Assembly (NCBI RefSeq): GCF_004360155.1
Contig: NZ_ML178726.1
Coordinates: forward strand, 2,734-66,733
Direction: 5' to 3'
DNA from: Paraglaciecola marina
Lineage (GTDB): Bacteria; Pseudomonadota; Gammaproteobacteria; Enterobacterales; Alteromonadaceae
DNA: 64,000 nt
Shown here: positions 8,968 through 19,686 of the stretch, piece by piece
Numbering within the stretch: position 1 is the stretch's first letter
Layout: every line of letters begins with the position of its first letter
Translations under genes and position numbers: made by a program
The notes under the pieces: model-generated
What the model was told of the DNA's origin: nothing
The model's input: the letters and a program-made list of their open reading frames with translations, nothing else
The model's database searches: none

Positions 8968-10853
8968 AGCAAGCCACCATTTTTAATGTCAGGTGCAAGT
9001 TCGACAGCATCAAGATTTAAACGTTTTACCAATTCAATCTCTCCTGGCTCTGAATCAAATTTCCGCACAAAGCCAAATTGTTCAAAGACAGAAATCATCG
9101 GTAAATTATTATTTTTTACTAACGCAAACATGCTCGTTAAACCACGTTTTTCTGCAATATCTATCATGGCTCTTAACAAACGACTTGCCATACCCTTACC
9201 TTGGTTAGTTTCACGGGTAACAAAGGCCACTTCACATGAATTTTGCTGCTCGTAAAGATAATAACGCCCCACCGCTTCAATTCGAACTTTAGAACCGTCA
9301 TCTTGAACAATTGTTAACGCAACGTCTTTACTTTGATCAACACTAACCAAGTCACACGACTTTTCTCGGGTCATTTGGCCCGGTGTAAAGTTGTAACGCA
9401 TACGAATGGTTTCTTTAGTATGAGAATAAAAAAACTCTTGTAGACGGCGTTCATCTGAAGGGTTTAGTGGCCGCATATAGAATTGCTGATCCTGAAACTG
9501 AATACGTGAAATCTGCACTTCACCTAATTCTGGGATATCGGTTGGTGTACGTGTTTGGTAGTCGGGGACCCAATATTTTTCTCGAATTTTAGCTAATAGC
9601 TCATCTCTAAATTTAGGGTGTGCAACACGTATTAACTCTAGAGCGCGCTCGCGTACACTTTTACCCTGTAGGCTGGCTATTCCAAATTCAGTAATCACAT
9701 AATGCACATTCCCCCTTGATGTTACCACCCCAGAACCTTCGGATAAGGTGGCTACAATTCTAGAAACCTCACCATTTTTCGCTGTAGATGGTAGCGCAAT
9801 AATGGGTCTGCCGTTTTTACTTTTTGACGCTCCGGTTACAAAATCGACTTGACCACCAATACCACTGTAAAAGTCATAACCAATTGAATCAGCCACAACT
9901 TGTCCACTAAGATCAACCTGCAGTGCGCTGTTGATTGACACCATATTGTCATTTTTTGCAATGTTTGCTGGTTTATTTACGTAACCAGACGGATAAAATT
10001 CAACATGGGGGTTTATATCTACAAAGTCATACAAATTTTTAGATCCAAAACAAAAACTCACTACCGTCTTACCCGGGTGAAAAGTCTTGTACCTGTTGGT
10101 TACGACTCCCCTTTTGATTAAATCAACTAAACCATCACACAATAATTCAGAATGAATTCCAAGGTTTTTATGTTGATACAAATAACGGGTTACTGCATCT
10201 GGAATTTTGCCAATACCTAACTGTAAAGTGGCCCCATCATCTATAAGAATGGCTGTATATTGACCGATGCGATCAACAATTTTTGATGTTTCCGACATGT
10301 CTACTTCAGGCAGTGGCTGCTCAGCTTCGATACAAGCACTGAATTCACTTATATGTAGAAATGTTTGGCCACATGTTCTGGGCATTGACGGGTTAACTTG
10401 GGCAATAATATGCTTAGCCGCCCGCGCTGCTGACATAACTACGTCTACCGACACACCCAAGGAGCAATACCCTAGCTCGTCAGGAGGTGAAACCATAATC
10501 AATGCGGCATCTAAGGGTAAGGTGTCACTGGTAAATAACCCTGACACCTCTGATAAAAAACATGGGGTGTAATCAGCTCGTCCTTCATCTACCGCTTGCC
10601 TTACTGTGTCACCATGAATGAAAAAGGTATTCACTTTAAATCTTGAGGCGTATTCGGGTAAGGCCCACTTGTCATCAGACAAGGTCCCCATATGGGTAAG
10701 CTCAATATCGTTTAGCCCTTTTGCATCTTCAATCAAGCTATCAATTAATGCATTAGGGACAGCAGCGTAAGAACCGATAAAAACTCGATTACCGGAATCA
10801 AGTAAGCTATGCCAATCAACTTTTCTATCGAATTGATGTTTAACAAGGGACAT
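8964..10853 (-). CDS. Acetyl-CoA hydrolase/transferase fused to GNAT domain
   Basis: The 629-residue two-domain protein has a CoA transferase/acetyl-CoA hydrolase part at about 1-430. Signs are ADYTPCFLSEV, GIGKIPDAV, the C-terminal module signature SGIGGQVDFVTGASKS and GNVHYVITEFGIASLQGKS. A GNAT acetyltransferase domain follows at about 465-610 with the CoA-binding loop RETNQGKGMASRLLRAM. The first domain moves CoA between small acids or hydrolyses acyl-CoA; the second could acetylate proteins or metabolites. It is transcribed with the downstream deacetylase-like gene (ATGA overlap), putting an acetyl donor-handling enzyme and an acetyl-removing enzyme in one unit. It starts from ATG at 10853. 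Confidence 0.9.
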   Translation of the reverse strand: MSLVKHQFDRKVDWHSLLDSGNRVFIGSYAAVPNALIDSLIEDAKGLNDIELTHMGTLSDDKWALPEYASRFKVNTFFIHGDTVRQAVDEGRADYTPCFLSEVSGLFTSDTLPLDAALIMVSPPDELGYCSLGVSVDVVMSAARAAKHIIAQVNPSMPRTCGQTFLHISEFSACIEAEQPLPEVDMSETSKIVDRIGQYTAILIDDGATLQLGIGKIPDAVTRYLYQHKNLGIHSELLCDGLVDLIKRGVVTNRYKTFHPGKTVVSFCFGSKNLYDFVDINPHVEFYPSGYVNKPANIAKNDNMVSINSALQVDLSGQVVADSIGYDFYSGIGGQVDFVTGASKSKNGRPIIALPSTAKNGEVSRIVATLSEGSGVVTSRGNVHYVITEFGIASLQGKSVRERALELIRVAHPKFRDELLAKIREKYWVPDYQTRTPTDIPELGEVQISRIQFQDQQFYMRPLNPSDERRLQEFFYSHTKETIRMRYNFTPGQMTREKSCDLVSVDQSKDVALTIVQDDGSKVRIEAVGRYYLYEQQNSCEVAFVTRETNQGKGMASRLLRAMIDIAEKRGLTSMFALVKNNNLPMISVFEQFGFVRKFDSEPGEIELVKRLNLDAVELAPDIKNGGLL

Positions 10854-11154
10854 AAAAAATCACCTAATGTAAAAATTCAAACACTATGTTAACAATATTC
10901 TTGGGCAAATTATTTGATCTACAGCAGTTATTTTTAAAGCTAATAAATTAATAGAAGCTTAAAACTGTGACATTTTCATACCACGCACTGTTTTTTATTG
11001 TAAAACTCACTTAAGGCTCCTTAAAAACCCTACAAAAATTTAAATTTATATTTTTAAGTTATATGCTTTAGGCCTATTTCAGTTGACCTGAGCGGCCTAA
11101 CGGGTTACAAATACGCCTCAAATTTGTTACATATAATTTTAAAGAATTTAAAAC
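10854..11154. other. Intergenic region holding divergent promoters before leuL
   Basis: This AT-rich gap of about 300 bp separates the leftward acyl-CoA gene from the leu leader. For the leu side, a candidate promoter is TTGACC at 11083-11088 with TACAAA at 11106-11111 (17-bp spacer). An alternative -10, TATAAT, is at 11132-11137 but lacks a good -35. No clear operator or other ORF was seen in the rest. Confidence 0.45.
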
Positions 11155-11211
11155 ATGAATAACGCCATTTTTTCTACATTACTCCTGCTGGCAGCAAGAC
11201 TGCACGGGTAG
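11155..11211 (+). CDS. leuL: leu operon leader peptide
   Basis: The 18-codon ORF reads MNNAIFSTLLLLAARLHG. It has four consecutive leucine codons (TTA CTC CTG CTG) at positions 9-12 and a fifth at 16, and is followed by a terminator about 30 bp later and then leuA. This is the arrangement of a ribosome-mediated attenuation leader: slow translation at the Leu codons reports low leucyl-tRNA. The final codons (11202-11209, GCACGGGT) are also the strand that can pair with the first half of the terminator, so translation of the last codons directly controls folding. The ORF is short but its composition and context make it convincing. Confidence 0.9.
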   Translation: MNNAIFSTLLLLAARLHG

Positions 11212-11266
11212 GTTGTAAGCAAGCGTTAACCAGTTTACAGAACCCGTGCTCAGCACGGGTTTTTTG
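11202..11266 (+). promoter_or_regulatory. leu attenuator: terminator and competing antiterminator
   Basis: Terminator: ACCCGTGC (11242-11249), loop TCA, GCACGGGT (11253-11260), then a T run to 11265. The same 8-base sequence GCACGGGT also occurs at 11202-11209 inside leuL, so it can capture 11242-11249 and prevent the terminator. A ribosome stalled at the Leu codons (11179-11190) would leave 11202-11209 mostly free, while a ribosome reaching the leuL stop (11209-11211) would cover it and let the terminator form. Confidence 0.85.
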
Positions 11267-11320
11267 TATGTGTTTTAAATATTAATGAAAGTGAATTTAA
11301 AGACCAATTAGGAGAAAGGT

Positions 11321-12895
11321 ATGTCTAACGGGGTTAACACTAACCAAGTCAAGATTTTCGACACCACCTTGCGGGACGGCGAACAAGCGCTTCCGGCTAG
11401 TTTGAGCGTTAAAGAGAAATTAAAAATTGCTCTGGCACTGGAACGTCTTGGTGTAGATATAATCGAAGCTGGTTTCCCGGTATCTTCTCCTGGTGACTTT
11501 CAATCTGTACAAACCATTGCCCGAGAAATCAAAACAGCCACTGTTTGTGGTTTATCGCGTGCCTTGGCTAAAGACATTGATGCCTGTGGCGAATCATTAA
11601 AAGTTGCAGAGCGCTTTCGTATTCACACATTTATCGCCACATCTGATATTCACGTGAACACCAAGTTACGTAAATCACAGGATGAAGTAGTAGAAATGGC
11701 CGTTAAGGCCGTACAACACGCACGTAAATATACTGACGATGTGGAGTTTTCTTGTGAAGACGCTGGTCGTACACACATTGACTACTTATGCCGTATGGTT
11801 GAAGCCGCTATTAACGCTGGTGCAACCACAGTGAATATCCCAGATACAGTTGGTTACACCACACCCACTGAATTTGGGGGCATTATCCAAAACTTGTATA
11901 ACCGCGTGCCTAACATAGACAAAGCGACTATCTCTGTCCACTGTCACAATGACTTGGGTTTAGCTGTTGCTAATTCACTAGCTGCCGTTGAACAAGGTGC
12001 AAGACAAGTAGAAGCCACTATTAATGGCTTAGGTGAACGTGCAGGTAATTGCTCACTTGAAGAAATTGCTATGATTTTGCAAACCCGAGAAGCAATCTTA
12101 GGTTTAAAAACCAATATCAAAAGTGAAGAAATATCTCGTACTTCAAAATTAGTCAGCAACCTTTGCAATATGCCAGTACAGGCAAACAAAGCAATTGTAG
12201 GCGCAAATGCCTTTAGTCACTCATCAGGCATTCATCAAGATGGCGTGTTAAAAGGGCAAAACACTTACGAAATCATGACACCAGAAAGTGTCGGCATAAA
12301 CAAGAACAACCTAAACTTAACGTCTCGTTCTGGGCGCCATGTTATCAAGCACAGATTGCTTGAATTAGGTTACAAGGAATCTGATTTCGACCTAGAAACG
12401 GTTTACGAAGCATTCGTTAAACTAGCCGACAAAAAAGGCCAAGTATTTGATTACGATTTAGAAGCCTTGTTGTTTTTTAGTCAGCAAAAACAAGATGAAG
12501 AGCATTACAAGCTTAAGTACTTACAAGCAAACTCAGGTAAAGAGATCATTCCTAGCGCCACTGTTTGTATGCAAGTTGGCGAAATAGATATCACAGAGTC
12601 CGCGATCGGAAACGGCCCAGTCGACGCAGCTTACAACGCAATCACTAAAGTACTTGGTCACGAAAATGTAGACATTGTAGATTTCAAACTCGATTCAAAA
12701 GGCGAAGGCGCAAATGCCCTTGCTCAGGTATCTGTCATAGCCGAGTACAATGGCAGACGATTCAATGGTATAGGTTTGGCCACTGATATAGTTGAATCTG
12801 GCGTAAAAGCCCTTATTTACGTACTCAACAATACACATTTAGCTGACCAAATCGATCAGCAAAAACAACAAAACATTCAAAATTCAGAGGTATAA
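11321..12895 (+). CDS. leuA: 2-isopropylmalate synthase
   Basis: This enzyme condenses 2-oxoisovalerate with acetyl-CoA to make 2-isopropylmalate, the committed step of leucine synthesis in the cytoplasm. The 524-residue protein has the HMGL-like TIM barrel at about 8-280 with [17 protein letters not shown], the metal-binding [17 protein letters not shown] and [16 protein letters not shown] linker follows, then the C-terminal LeuA dimer/regulatory domain (about 390-515), which binds leucine for feedback inhibition. A strong SD (AGGAGAAAGG) precedes ATG at 11321. It is the first structural gene after the attenuator, and leuB follows 6 bp after its stop. Confidence 0.97.
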   Translation: MSNGVNTNQVKIFDTTLRDGEQALPASLSVKEKLKIALALERLGVDIIEAGFPVSSPGDFQSVQTIAREIKTATVCGLSRALAKDIDACGESLKVAERFRIHTFIATSDIHVNTKLRKSQDEVVEMAVKAVQHARKYTDDVEFSCEDAGRTHIDYLCRMVEAAINAGATTVNIPDTVGYTTPTEFGGIIQNLYNRVPNIDKATISVHCHNDLGLAVANSLAAVEQGARQVEATINGLGERAGNCSLEEIAMILQTREAILGLKTNIKSEEISRTSKLVSNLCNMPVQANKAIVGANAFSHSSGIHQDGVLKGQNTYEIMTPESVGINKNNLNLTSRSGRHVIKHRLLELGYKESDFDLETVYEAFVKLADKKGQVFDYDLEALLFFSQQKQDEEHYKLKYLQANSGKEIIPSATVCMQVGEIDITESAIGNGPVDAAYNAITKVLGHENVDIVDFKLDSKGEGANALAQVSVIAEYNGRRFNGIGLATDIVESGVKALIYVLNNTHLADQIDQQKQQNIQNSEV

Positions 12896-13990
<1,095 letters not shown>

Positions 13991-14015
13991 GCAATTCAAT
14001 GCCTAATTAAAGTGT

Positions 14016-14034
14016 GGCCTTCCTATAAAAGGCC
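14016..14034 (+). other. Weak hairpin in leuB-leuC gap
   Basis: GGCCTT (14016-14021) and AAGGCC (14029-14034) form a 6-bp stem with a 7-nt loop in the 77-bp gap. It lacks a T run, so it is more likely an mRNA processing or stability element than a terminator, if it has a role at all. Confidence 0.35.
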
Positions 14035-14067
14035 CTATAGTAACAAACAACCAAAAGAGTACGCATA

Positions 14068-15480
14068 ATGGCGACAACCTTATACGACAAAATATGGCAA
14101 GACCATGCCATCGATAAAAACACCTCTTCAGCCGTCGGCAGTGAAGGACTAATGTATATCGACCGTCACTTAATTCATGAAGTGACCTCTCCTCAAGCCT
14201 TTGCAGGCCTTGATGACAAAAACAGAAAAGTACGCTGCCCGCAGCGCACCTTCGCCACTATGGATCACAGTATTTCTACCCGTTCATTAGCAATCGATGC
14301 TTGTGGTCCAACAAATCAGTTGCAACTACAAACCCTTGCTAATAACTGTCAGAAACACGGTATTTCTTTATTCCCTGTAGGTCACCAGAAGCAAGGTATT
14401 GTCCATGTTATGGGGCCTGAACTCGGCTTAATTCAGCCCGGCATGACGGTAGTGTGTGGTGATTCACACACAGCGACTCATGGTGCATTTGGCGCGCTCG
14501 CTTTTGGTATTGGTACATCACAAGTAGAGCATGTGTTTGCAACTCAAACCTTAAAACAAAGCAAAGCGAAAAGCATGCTAGTGAAGGTAAACGGTAGCCT
14601 ACCTATTGGTATTACAGCTAAAGATATTATCTTAGCTATCATAGGTGCTATTGGTCACGCTGGCGCAACAGGCCACGTTATTGAATATAGCGGAGAAGCA
14701 ATTTCAGCTTTGACCATGGAAGAACGAATGACAGTCTGCAACATGAGTATCGAAGCCGGTGCTAAAGCAGGGTTAATCGCACCAGACCAAACTACTTTTG
14801 ATTACCTAGAAGGCCGTGAATACGCCCCTAAAGGTGATGACTGGACCCAAGCAGTTGCCTATTGGAAAGGCCTAGTCACTGATGAAGGCGCAAGCTTTGA
14901 CTCGATTATTGAACTAAATGCAGCGGACATCACGCCACAAGTCACTTGGGGAACTAACCCAGGACAAGTTATAGGCGTGAACACACCTGTACCAGCGGTA
15001 GCTGACTTTAGCGACCCAATTGACCAAGACTCTGCAGTTAAAGCCCTTAAGTACATGGACTTAACTCCTGGTCAGAAACTATCGGACTTAGCTGTAAACA
15101 ACGTATTTATAGGCTCTTGCACCAATGGCCGTATTGAAGATATGCGCGCTGCGGCTGCCATTGCCAAGCAAGGAAAAGTGGCTGAAGGTGTTACTGCAAT
15201 TGTGGTACCTGGCTCAGTATCGGTTAAGCAACAAGCTGAACAAGAACAGTTAGATAAAATATTTATCGAAGCTGGGTTTGAATGGCGTTTACCTGGTTGT
15301 TCTATGTGCTTAGGTATGAATGACGACATTCTACAAAGTGGCGATCGTTGCGCATCAACTAGTAACCGTAACTTTGAAGGTCGTCAAGGCCGTGGTGCGC
15401 GTACTCACTTAGTTAGCCCTGCTATGGCAGCTGCTGCTGCATTGGCTGGCCATTTCGCTGACGTTCGCGACTATCAATAA
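14068..15480 (+). CDS. leuC: 3-isopropylmalate dehydratase large subunit
   Basis: This is the large subunit of isopropylmalate isomerase, which converts 2- to 3-isopropylmalate with a [4Fe-4S] cluster. The 470-residue protein shows [20 protein letters not shown], the cluster cysteine in [16 protein letters not shown], and the C-x-x-C pair in [11 protein letters not shown], giving the three ligands expected for the aconitase family. [19 protein letters not shown] near the end is also typical. It needs LeuD as partner, encoded 17 bp downstream. Confidence 0.97.
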   Translation: MATTLYDKIWQDHAIDKNTSSAVGSEGLMYIDRHLIHEVTSPQAFAGLDDKNRKVRCPQRTFATMDHSISTRSLAIDACGPTNQLQLQTLANNCQKHGISLFPVGHQKQGIVHVMGPELGLIQPGMTVVCGDSHTATHGAFGALAFGIGTSQVEHVFATQTLKQSKAKSMLVKVNGSLPIGITAKDIILAIIGAIGHAGATGHVIEYSGEAISALTMEERMTVCNMSIEAGAKAGLIAPDQTTFDYLEGREYAPKGDDWTQAVAYWKGLVTDEGASFDSIIELNAADITPQVTWGTNPGQVIGVNTPVPAVADFSDPIDQDSAVKALKYMDLTPGQKLSDLAVNNVFIGSCTNGRIEDMRAAAAIAKQGKVAEGVTAIVVPGSVSVKQQAEQEQLDKIFIEAGFEWRLPGCSMCLGMNDDILQSGDRCASTSNRNFEGRQGRGARTHLVSPAMAAAAALAGHFADVRDYQ

Positions 15481-15497
15481 CCCAAGAGGATAGACTT

Positions 15498-16121
15498 ATG
15501 ACAACTCAAACCACTCCTGCTGGGATAAACATACACACAGGTACCGCAGCGCCATTAAATCAAGCGAATGTCGATACTGACCAAATTATCCCTAAGCAGT
15601 TTTTAACTGCTGTAACTCGCAGCGGTTATGGTAAACATTTATTCCATGATTGGCGTTATTTGGATTTACATGAGCAGGAATTAAACCCTGAATTTTCTTT
15701 AAATAAACCCGAGCACCAAGGCACGAGTATTTTACTAGTTCGTGAAAACTTTGGTTGTGGGTCAAGCCGTGAACATGCCCCTTGGGCCTTAGATGATTAC
15801 GGTTTTAAGGTACTTATTGCCACGAGTTTTGCAGATATATTTTATGGCAATTGCATCAACAACCAATTACTGCCCGTTCAGCTTAAAAGTGAACAAATGG
15901 ATATATTATTCTCATTAGTAAAACAAGACCCAACTACCAGTATTACAGTTAATTTAGAACAGCAAACTGTAGTTGTTGGAGATCACAGTTTTAGTTTTGA
16001 AATTGCAGAGCAACATAAAACTAATTTGTTAAAAGGCCTTGATGCTATAGGTCAAACCTTAGAGTTAGACGCGCAAATCAGTGCTTTTGAAAATAGTCGC
16101 CCCGCTTGGCAACAAGTTTAG
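15498..16121 (+). CDS. leuD: 3-isopropylmalate dehydratase small subunit
   Basis: The small (swivel) subunit of isopropylmalate isomerase has 207 residues. [13 protein letters not shown] near the N-terminus and [20 protein letters not shown] (substrate-contact loop) are family signatures, and [20 protein letters not shown] follows. An SD (AGAGGAT) lies just before ATG at 15498. It is the last gene of leuABCD, and a strong hairpin terminator begins 9 bp after the stop. Confidence 0.97.
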   Translation: MTTQTTPAGINIHTGTAAPLNQANVDTDQIIPKQFLTAVTRSGYGKHLFHDWRYLDLHEQELNPEFSLNKPEHQGTSILLVRENFGCGSSREHAPWALDDYGFKVLIATSFADIFYGNCINNQLLPVQLKSEQMDILFSLVKQDPTTSITVNLEQQTVVVGDHSFSFEIAEQHKTNLLKGLDAIGQTLELDAQISAFENSRPAWQQV

Positions 16122-16130
16122 CTATCATTG

Positions 16131-16163
16131 ATTAAAGGTGACGCCAATATCGTCACCTTTAAT
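16131..16163. terminator. Bidirectional terminator between leuD and a convergent gene
   Basis: ATTAAAGGTGACG (16131-16143) and CGTCACCTTTAAT (16151-16163) form a perfect 13-bp stem with a 7-nt loop. It is flanked by A/T-rich sequence on both sides and serves leuD (rightward) and the solute-binding protein gene (leftward), whose stop lies inside the stem. Confidence 0.85.
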
Positions 16164-16944
16164 AATTGATATTCCACTTTTCTTTAAAATTCGATAACTC
16201 ACCACTTTGTTGCATCTCTAGAAATGCTTTTTGAAAAACAGTAATAATTTTAGGATCCGTATTTATATTAAAAGCTAATCCTAAATCAGTGCTGAGATCT
16301 TCAAAATTATACACAGGCGTAATATCGCTGAAAGCATACCCTTGAGCTCGTAACCTGTTCCGCATCACGCTTTCACCACTCGCGATAAAGTCGGCCCTGT
16401 GCTTGTATAACATACCCACCAACTGACTCTCAGAAGATACCCTCACAAGATTAGTAAAGCCCCGTTCAGTCAACATATCTTCTGGGTTCGTGTTTCGAAT
16501 AACAACAAAGTGATAGGGAATTAACTCTTCTTGCTGCAAAAATTTATTAGGAAATCTGTCTTTCAAAGCCCAAACAAACTGTGGCTCACTGCTTAAAATA
16601 CCAATCCAAGTGAAGTACTTCTGGCGACTTTTAGTACGAGCGATAGAAAAAATTAAAGTGTTTTTTTCTTCTTTCGCTATTTTAAGGGCGCGGCTCCAAG
16701 GTAAAGCACTAATGTCCGCAGTAAACTCTGTTTTATCGAATAAGGCCTCAACCACTTCTACAGCAAAACCACTCAATTGGCCGCTTTCAGTTTTGAGCTG
16801 GTAGTTTTGAAAATATTCAGTTACAACGTGTATTTTAGTATTCTCAGCATGGGCAACATTTGCCCCTAAGGCCATCATTAACAAGCGAGAAAAACCCCAA
16901 GTTAAACTAAAAATATATTTTAATGTGCACGTCAAAAAAGGCAT
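16159..16944 (-). CDS. Orphan periplasmic solute-binding protein (family 3 type)
   Basis: The protein has 261 residues from ATG at 16944, which has an AGG-type SD; a GTG at 16974 is the alternative. A signal segment ends near ANVAHA, followed by KIHVVTEYFQNYQLKTESG, a SBP_bac_3-like N-terminal lobe with LSGFAVEVVEALF and LPWSRALKIAKEEKNTLIFS, and a second lobe with ESQLVGMLYKHRADFIASG. The W-x-R-A-L block is typical of the polar amino-acid binding branch found as single genes in marine gammaproteobacteria. No permease or ATPase gene is nearby, so it could be a sensor partner or a scavenging protein. Two further relatives occur in this window. Confidence 0.8.
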   Translation of the reverse strand: MPFLTCTLKYIFSLTWGFSRLLMMALGANVAHAENTKIHVVTEYFQNYQLKTESGQLSGFAVEVVEALFDKTEFTADISALPWSRALKIAKEEKNTLIFSIARTKSRQKYFTWIGILSSEPQFVWALKDRFPNKFLQQEELIPYHFVVIRNTNPEDMLTERGFTNLVRVSSESQLVGMLYKHRADFIASGESVMRNRLRAQGYAFSDITPVYNFEDLSTDLGLAFNINTDPKIITVFQKAFLEMQQSGELSNFKEKWNINY

Positions 16945-17301
16945 TAATACTAACCTGAAATAATAACCGCCCACTCACTTACAACTTAAATAGGCCTATT
17001 TAAAACATTCTTGCTCTAGGCATTCGGTCTTCATAATTACAAACTGAAACTCAGTACAAGAAACGCTGGATACATGCTAAGAGATCACTTTTTAATATGA
17101 ATGAGAATAATAAAAAGAAAATCAATAGCTTAAAACTATTCTAAAAATAAGTTTAGTTCAGCAGCCTAAATTTTAATAGTCTAACTTGCCACTTACTTTA
17201 ATCAATAATGAGTACGAGAAAGGAAAAGTCAGAGGAGTTAGGTGCAAGGCACAGACTAGCAAAACTAGCTGCACCTTATATTAAAAAACAAAAGGTAAAG
17301 G
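16945..17301. other. Intergenic region with a weak hairpin
   Basis: About 350 bp of AT-rich DNA lies between the solute-binding protein gene and the GH94 stop. Near the GH94 end, GGTGCA (17241-17246) and TGCACC (17270-17275) enclose an inner ACTAG/CTAG pair; this may be the terminator of the leftward GH94 transcript, but there is no good T run. No ORF or other signal was seen. Confidence 0.4.
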
Positions 17302-19686
17302 TTACTGGGTTGGTAAGGTCACTTTCACCTGATATGTCTGTCCTGACTCAACATTATTAATACAATCACCATCAAGTAAGACTTCATTTACCCAAACCAT
17401 TTGCTTGTTGCAGCTCTTTTCTCGAGTAAACTTAATATCGAAGGTTGCACCTCTAAAAACTCGGTTTATTTTAGCCGTTTCCCAATGACTCGGTAATTGT
17501 GGAGTTATTTTTAAACCTTGTTTACAACCAACAACTCCGAATAAGTTTTCAATTAAACAACGATAAAACCAAGAGATTGTACCTGTATTAAATAACTGGC
17601 TTGATTTACCGGCTTCTGCTGGGTATTGGTAATATGCACCGCGGTAATAATTGGGAATGAACAAAGGTAACTGACCTCTTTGCTGCATATCATCACTATT
17701 AGGTAACATATTTTTAAGCTCCTGAAAGGCTAAGTCATCTTCGCCTAAGGTATACAAGCTATAAATATAGAACGCATTAGCATGATTATATACAGAGCCA
17801 TTTTCAGCGGTGCCAGCGAATTTTTGGGTGACCCGACCTACATCTTCTACCATTTGGGTATAACTGGGTGCCAGCATCATGCAACCATAGGGGGTTTCTA
17901 AATTTTCACTTATGGCACGCAACATTAAAGGCACTTGTTCGTTACTCGCAGCACCGCTTAAAAACGCCCAACTTTGTGGGTTAAGGAATAATTGGCCCTG
18001 CTCGTCTTTTTCAGTACCAAACACTCTGCCATCATCAGTTATACCACGAGCAAAACGGTCTCCTGCCCAGCAGTAGGCATTCACCTTTTGGTTCATTTCT
18101 TCAGCTTGGGTTAACAGTACTTTTGTATCTGCCGAATGCTCTGATAATGCGCTGTGCTCAATTTCAGCCCAGACATTAATGGCATATGCAGAAGCTAAAG
18201 TTAACCATGCAGAGACACCTTTGCCTTTGTAGCCCACCATATTCATAGGGTCACACCAATCACCTTGATTGATATAACTTAAGCCTCTTTCATCGCGACT
18301 TTTTGCTAACCATTGCATGGCTCGAATAATATGTTCAGCAACCGTCGCTTGTTCTTCGCCATCACTAAAACCAACCAATTCGTCTAACATGGCATAATCT
18401 GCGGTTTCATCTAAATAGGCTTTCAAGCATATGGGTAGCCATACGCAGTGGTCAGTATGGGGAACCTGATTGATATATTTAAGTTCAGCACCTTCGGCTA
18501 TCAATACACCATCGGGCATTTCACCTGTTGCGGCTTGCTGACTCAAAGCTCGTATAAAGGCAGCACGACCGACCTCTGGCAAGATATAGGTCATGCCCAT
18601 ATTATCTTGTAAATAATTACGAGTTTGCGGATCTGTAGTTAAGCGGTTTACGTCTCCGTGATAATAAAGTTGTCTTGCTAACCAATGATTAACATATGCA
18701 TCGAACTCTGCGTCAGGGGTTTCTACTTGCAAAACACCCCGCCCTTTTTGCAGATAACCTTGGTACTGGGTTGCAAAAGTATCAAAACTGTCAACCTGTA
18801 AAAGTGAGCTTCTATATTCGCTTACTTGTTGATGATCTTTCGCTGGGCCAAATAGTAAGTTGATTGTTTTTGTTTCAGCTTTACTTAGCAGCATATTGAA
18901 CTGCATCACAGCAGTTGGAGTACAATAATTTGCTTCACTATTACTTAAACTTTTAGCAGAAATAGCACTAGGCTGATGCAGGCCGCCCTCGCCTTCAAAA
19001 ATATGCTGACTGGTCTCCCAAGCATCAACTTTAACATCTGAAGTTAAAAAAGTGAGCTCATGTAAGCATTGGTTTTTAAAGTAGTCTTGCACCTTCTGAT
19101 ATGGCTCTATGCTTCTGCAAACGACTGCATTTAAGTCAACATTAAACAATCCAGACTGATTCATCCAAGAACGATATCCCACAGGAAAATATGGATAAAC
19201 GCTAATGTCTCGCTCAACATCAGATAGATTTTCAACCTTAACCTGCCAACATTCCACAGCAGTTTCTGTAGGTAGACGTAAACATAAAGTCACTCTGATT
19301 TGCTTATATTCTGATACCCAGCTTATCTGATGAGGTTCAGGAATAAACTCAAAATGTGTTAATGGAGCACGTACCGGCTCATAAGGTGCAGAAAATATCG
19401 AACCGTCACCATTGTCTTTCACATATACGAAGCGACCAGGATGATGAGCGTAATAAGGTTGCTCTGGTTGCATAAAGGTTTTTGCTTCTAAGGCAGGACC
19501 AGAAACGTACTTTCCAGCCTCTGGTTGCATAAACTGTGCGATAGCATAGCCTCGACAATTTGCCTGAATTAGCATTTTTTTATTCCACAAAAATGCACTG
19601 GCGTTTGGTAATACAGTTGGGCTTTTTAAGCTATAACTTGCGCCGCCGTTATGGCACTCAAGTATTGATGGATCAATTACTGACAC
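17302..19686 (-). CDS. GH94 phosphorylase, candidate cellobionic acid phosphorylase
   Basis: The 794-residue cytoplasmic protein has the layout of a GH94 inverting disaccharide phosphorylase: an N-terminal beta-sandwich (about 1-290), helical linker, (alpha/alpha)6 barrel (about 325-720) and C-terminal beta domain. In the barrel, QGDWCDPMNMVGYKGKGVS (about 474-492) carries the general acid, by alignment of the family DWxD motif probably D479; MPDGVL and PHTDHCVWLP are also typical. The DWCDPMN form, rather than DWNDGMN of cellobiose phosphorylase, resembles enzymes acting on glucosyl-gluconate (cellobionic acid), which fits aerobic cellulose oxidation products. That specificity is an inference. 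It overlaps the upstream sugar transporter gene by 14 bp. Confidence 0.8.
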   Translation of the reverse strand: MSVIDPSILECHNGGASYSLKSPTVLPNASAFLWNKKMLIQANCRGYAIAQFMQPEAGKYVSGPALEAKTFMQPEQPYYAHHPGRFVYVKDNGDGSIFSAPYEPVRAPLTHFEFIPEPHQISWVSEYKQIRVTLCLRLPTETAVECWQVKVENLSDVERDISVYPYFPVGYRSWMNQSGLFNVDLNAVVCRSIEPYQKVQDYFKNQCLHELTFLTSDVKVDAWETSQHIFEGEGGLHQPSAISAKSLSNSEANYCTPTAVMQFNMLLSKAETKTINLLFGPAKDHQQVSEYRSSLLQVDSFDTFATQYQGYLQKGRGVLQVETPDAEFDAYVNHWLARQLYYHGDVNRLTTDPQTRNYLQDNMGMTYILPEVGRAAFIRALSQQAATGEMPDGVLIAEGAELKYINQVPHTDHCVWLPICLKAYLDETADYAMLDELVGFSDGEEQATVAEHIIRAMQWLAKSRDERGLSYINQGDWCDPMNMVGYKGKGVSAWLTLASAYAINVWAEIEHSALSEHSADTKVLLTQAEEMNQKVNAYCWAGDRFARGITDDGRVFGTEKDEQGQLFLNPQSWAFLSGAASNEQVPLMLRAISENLETPYGCMMLAPSYTQMVEDVGRVTQKFAGTAENGSVYNHANAFYIYSLYTLGEDDLAFQELKNMLPNSDDMQQRGQLPLFIPNYYRGAYYQYPAEAGKSSQLFNTGTISWFYRCLIENLFGVVGCKQGLKITPQLPSHWETAKINRVFRGATFDIKFTREKSCNKQMVWVNEVLLDGDCINNVESGQTYQVKVTLPTQ

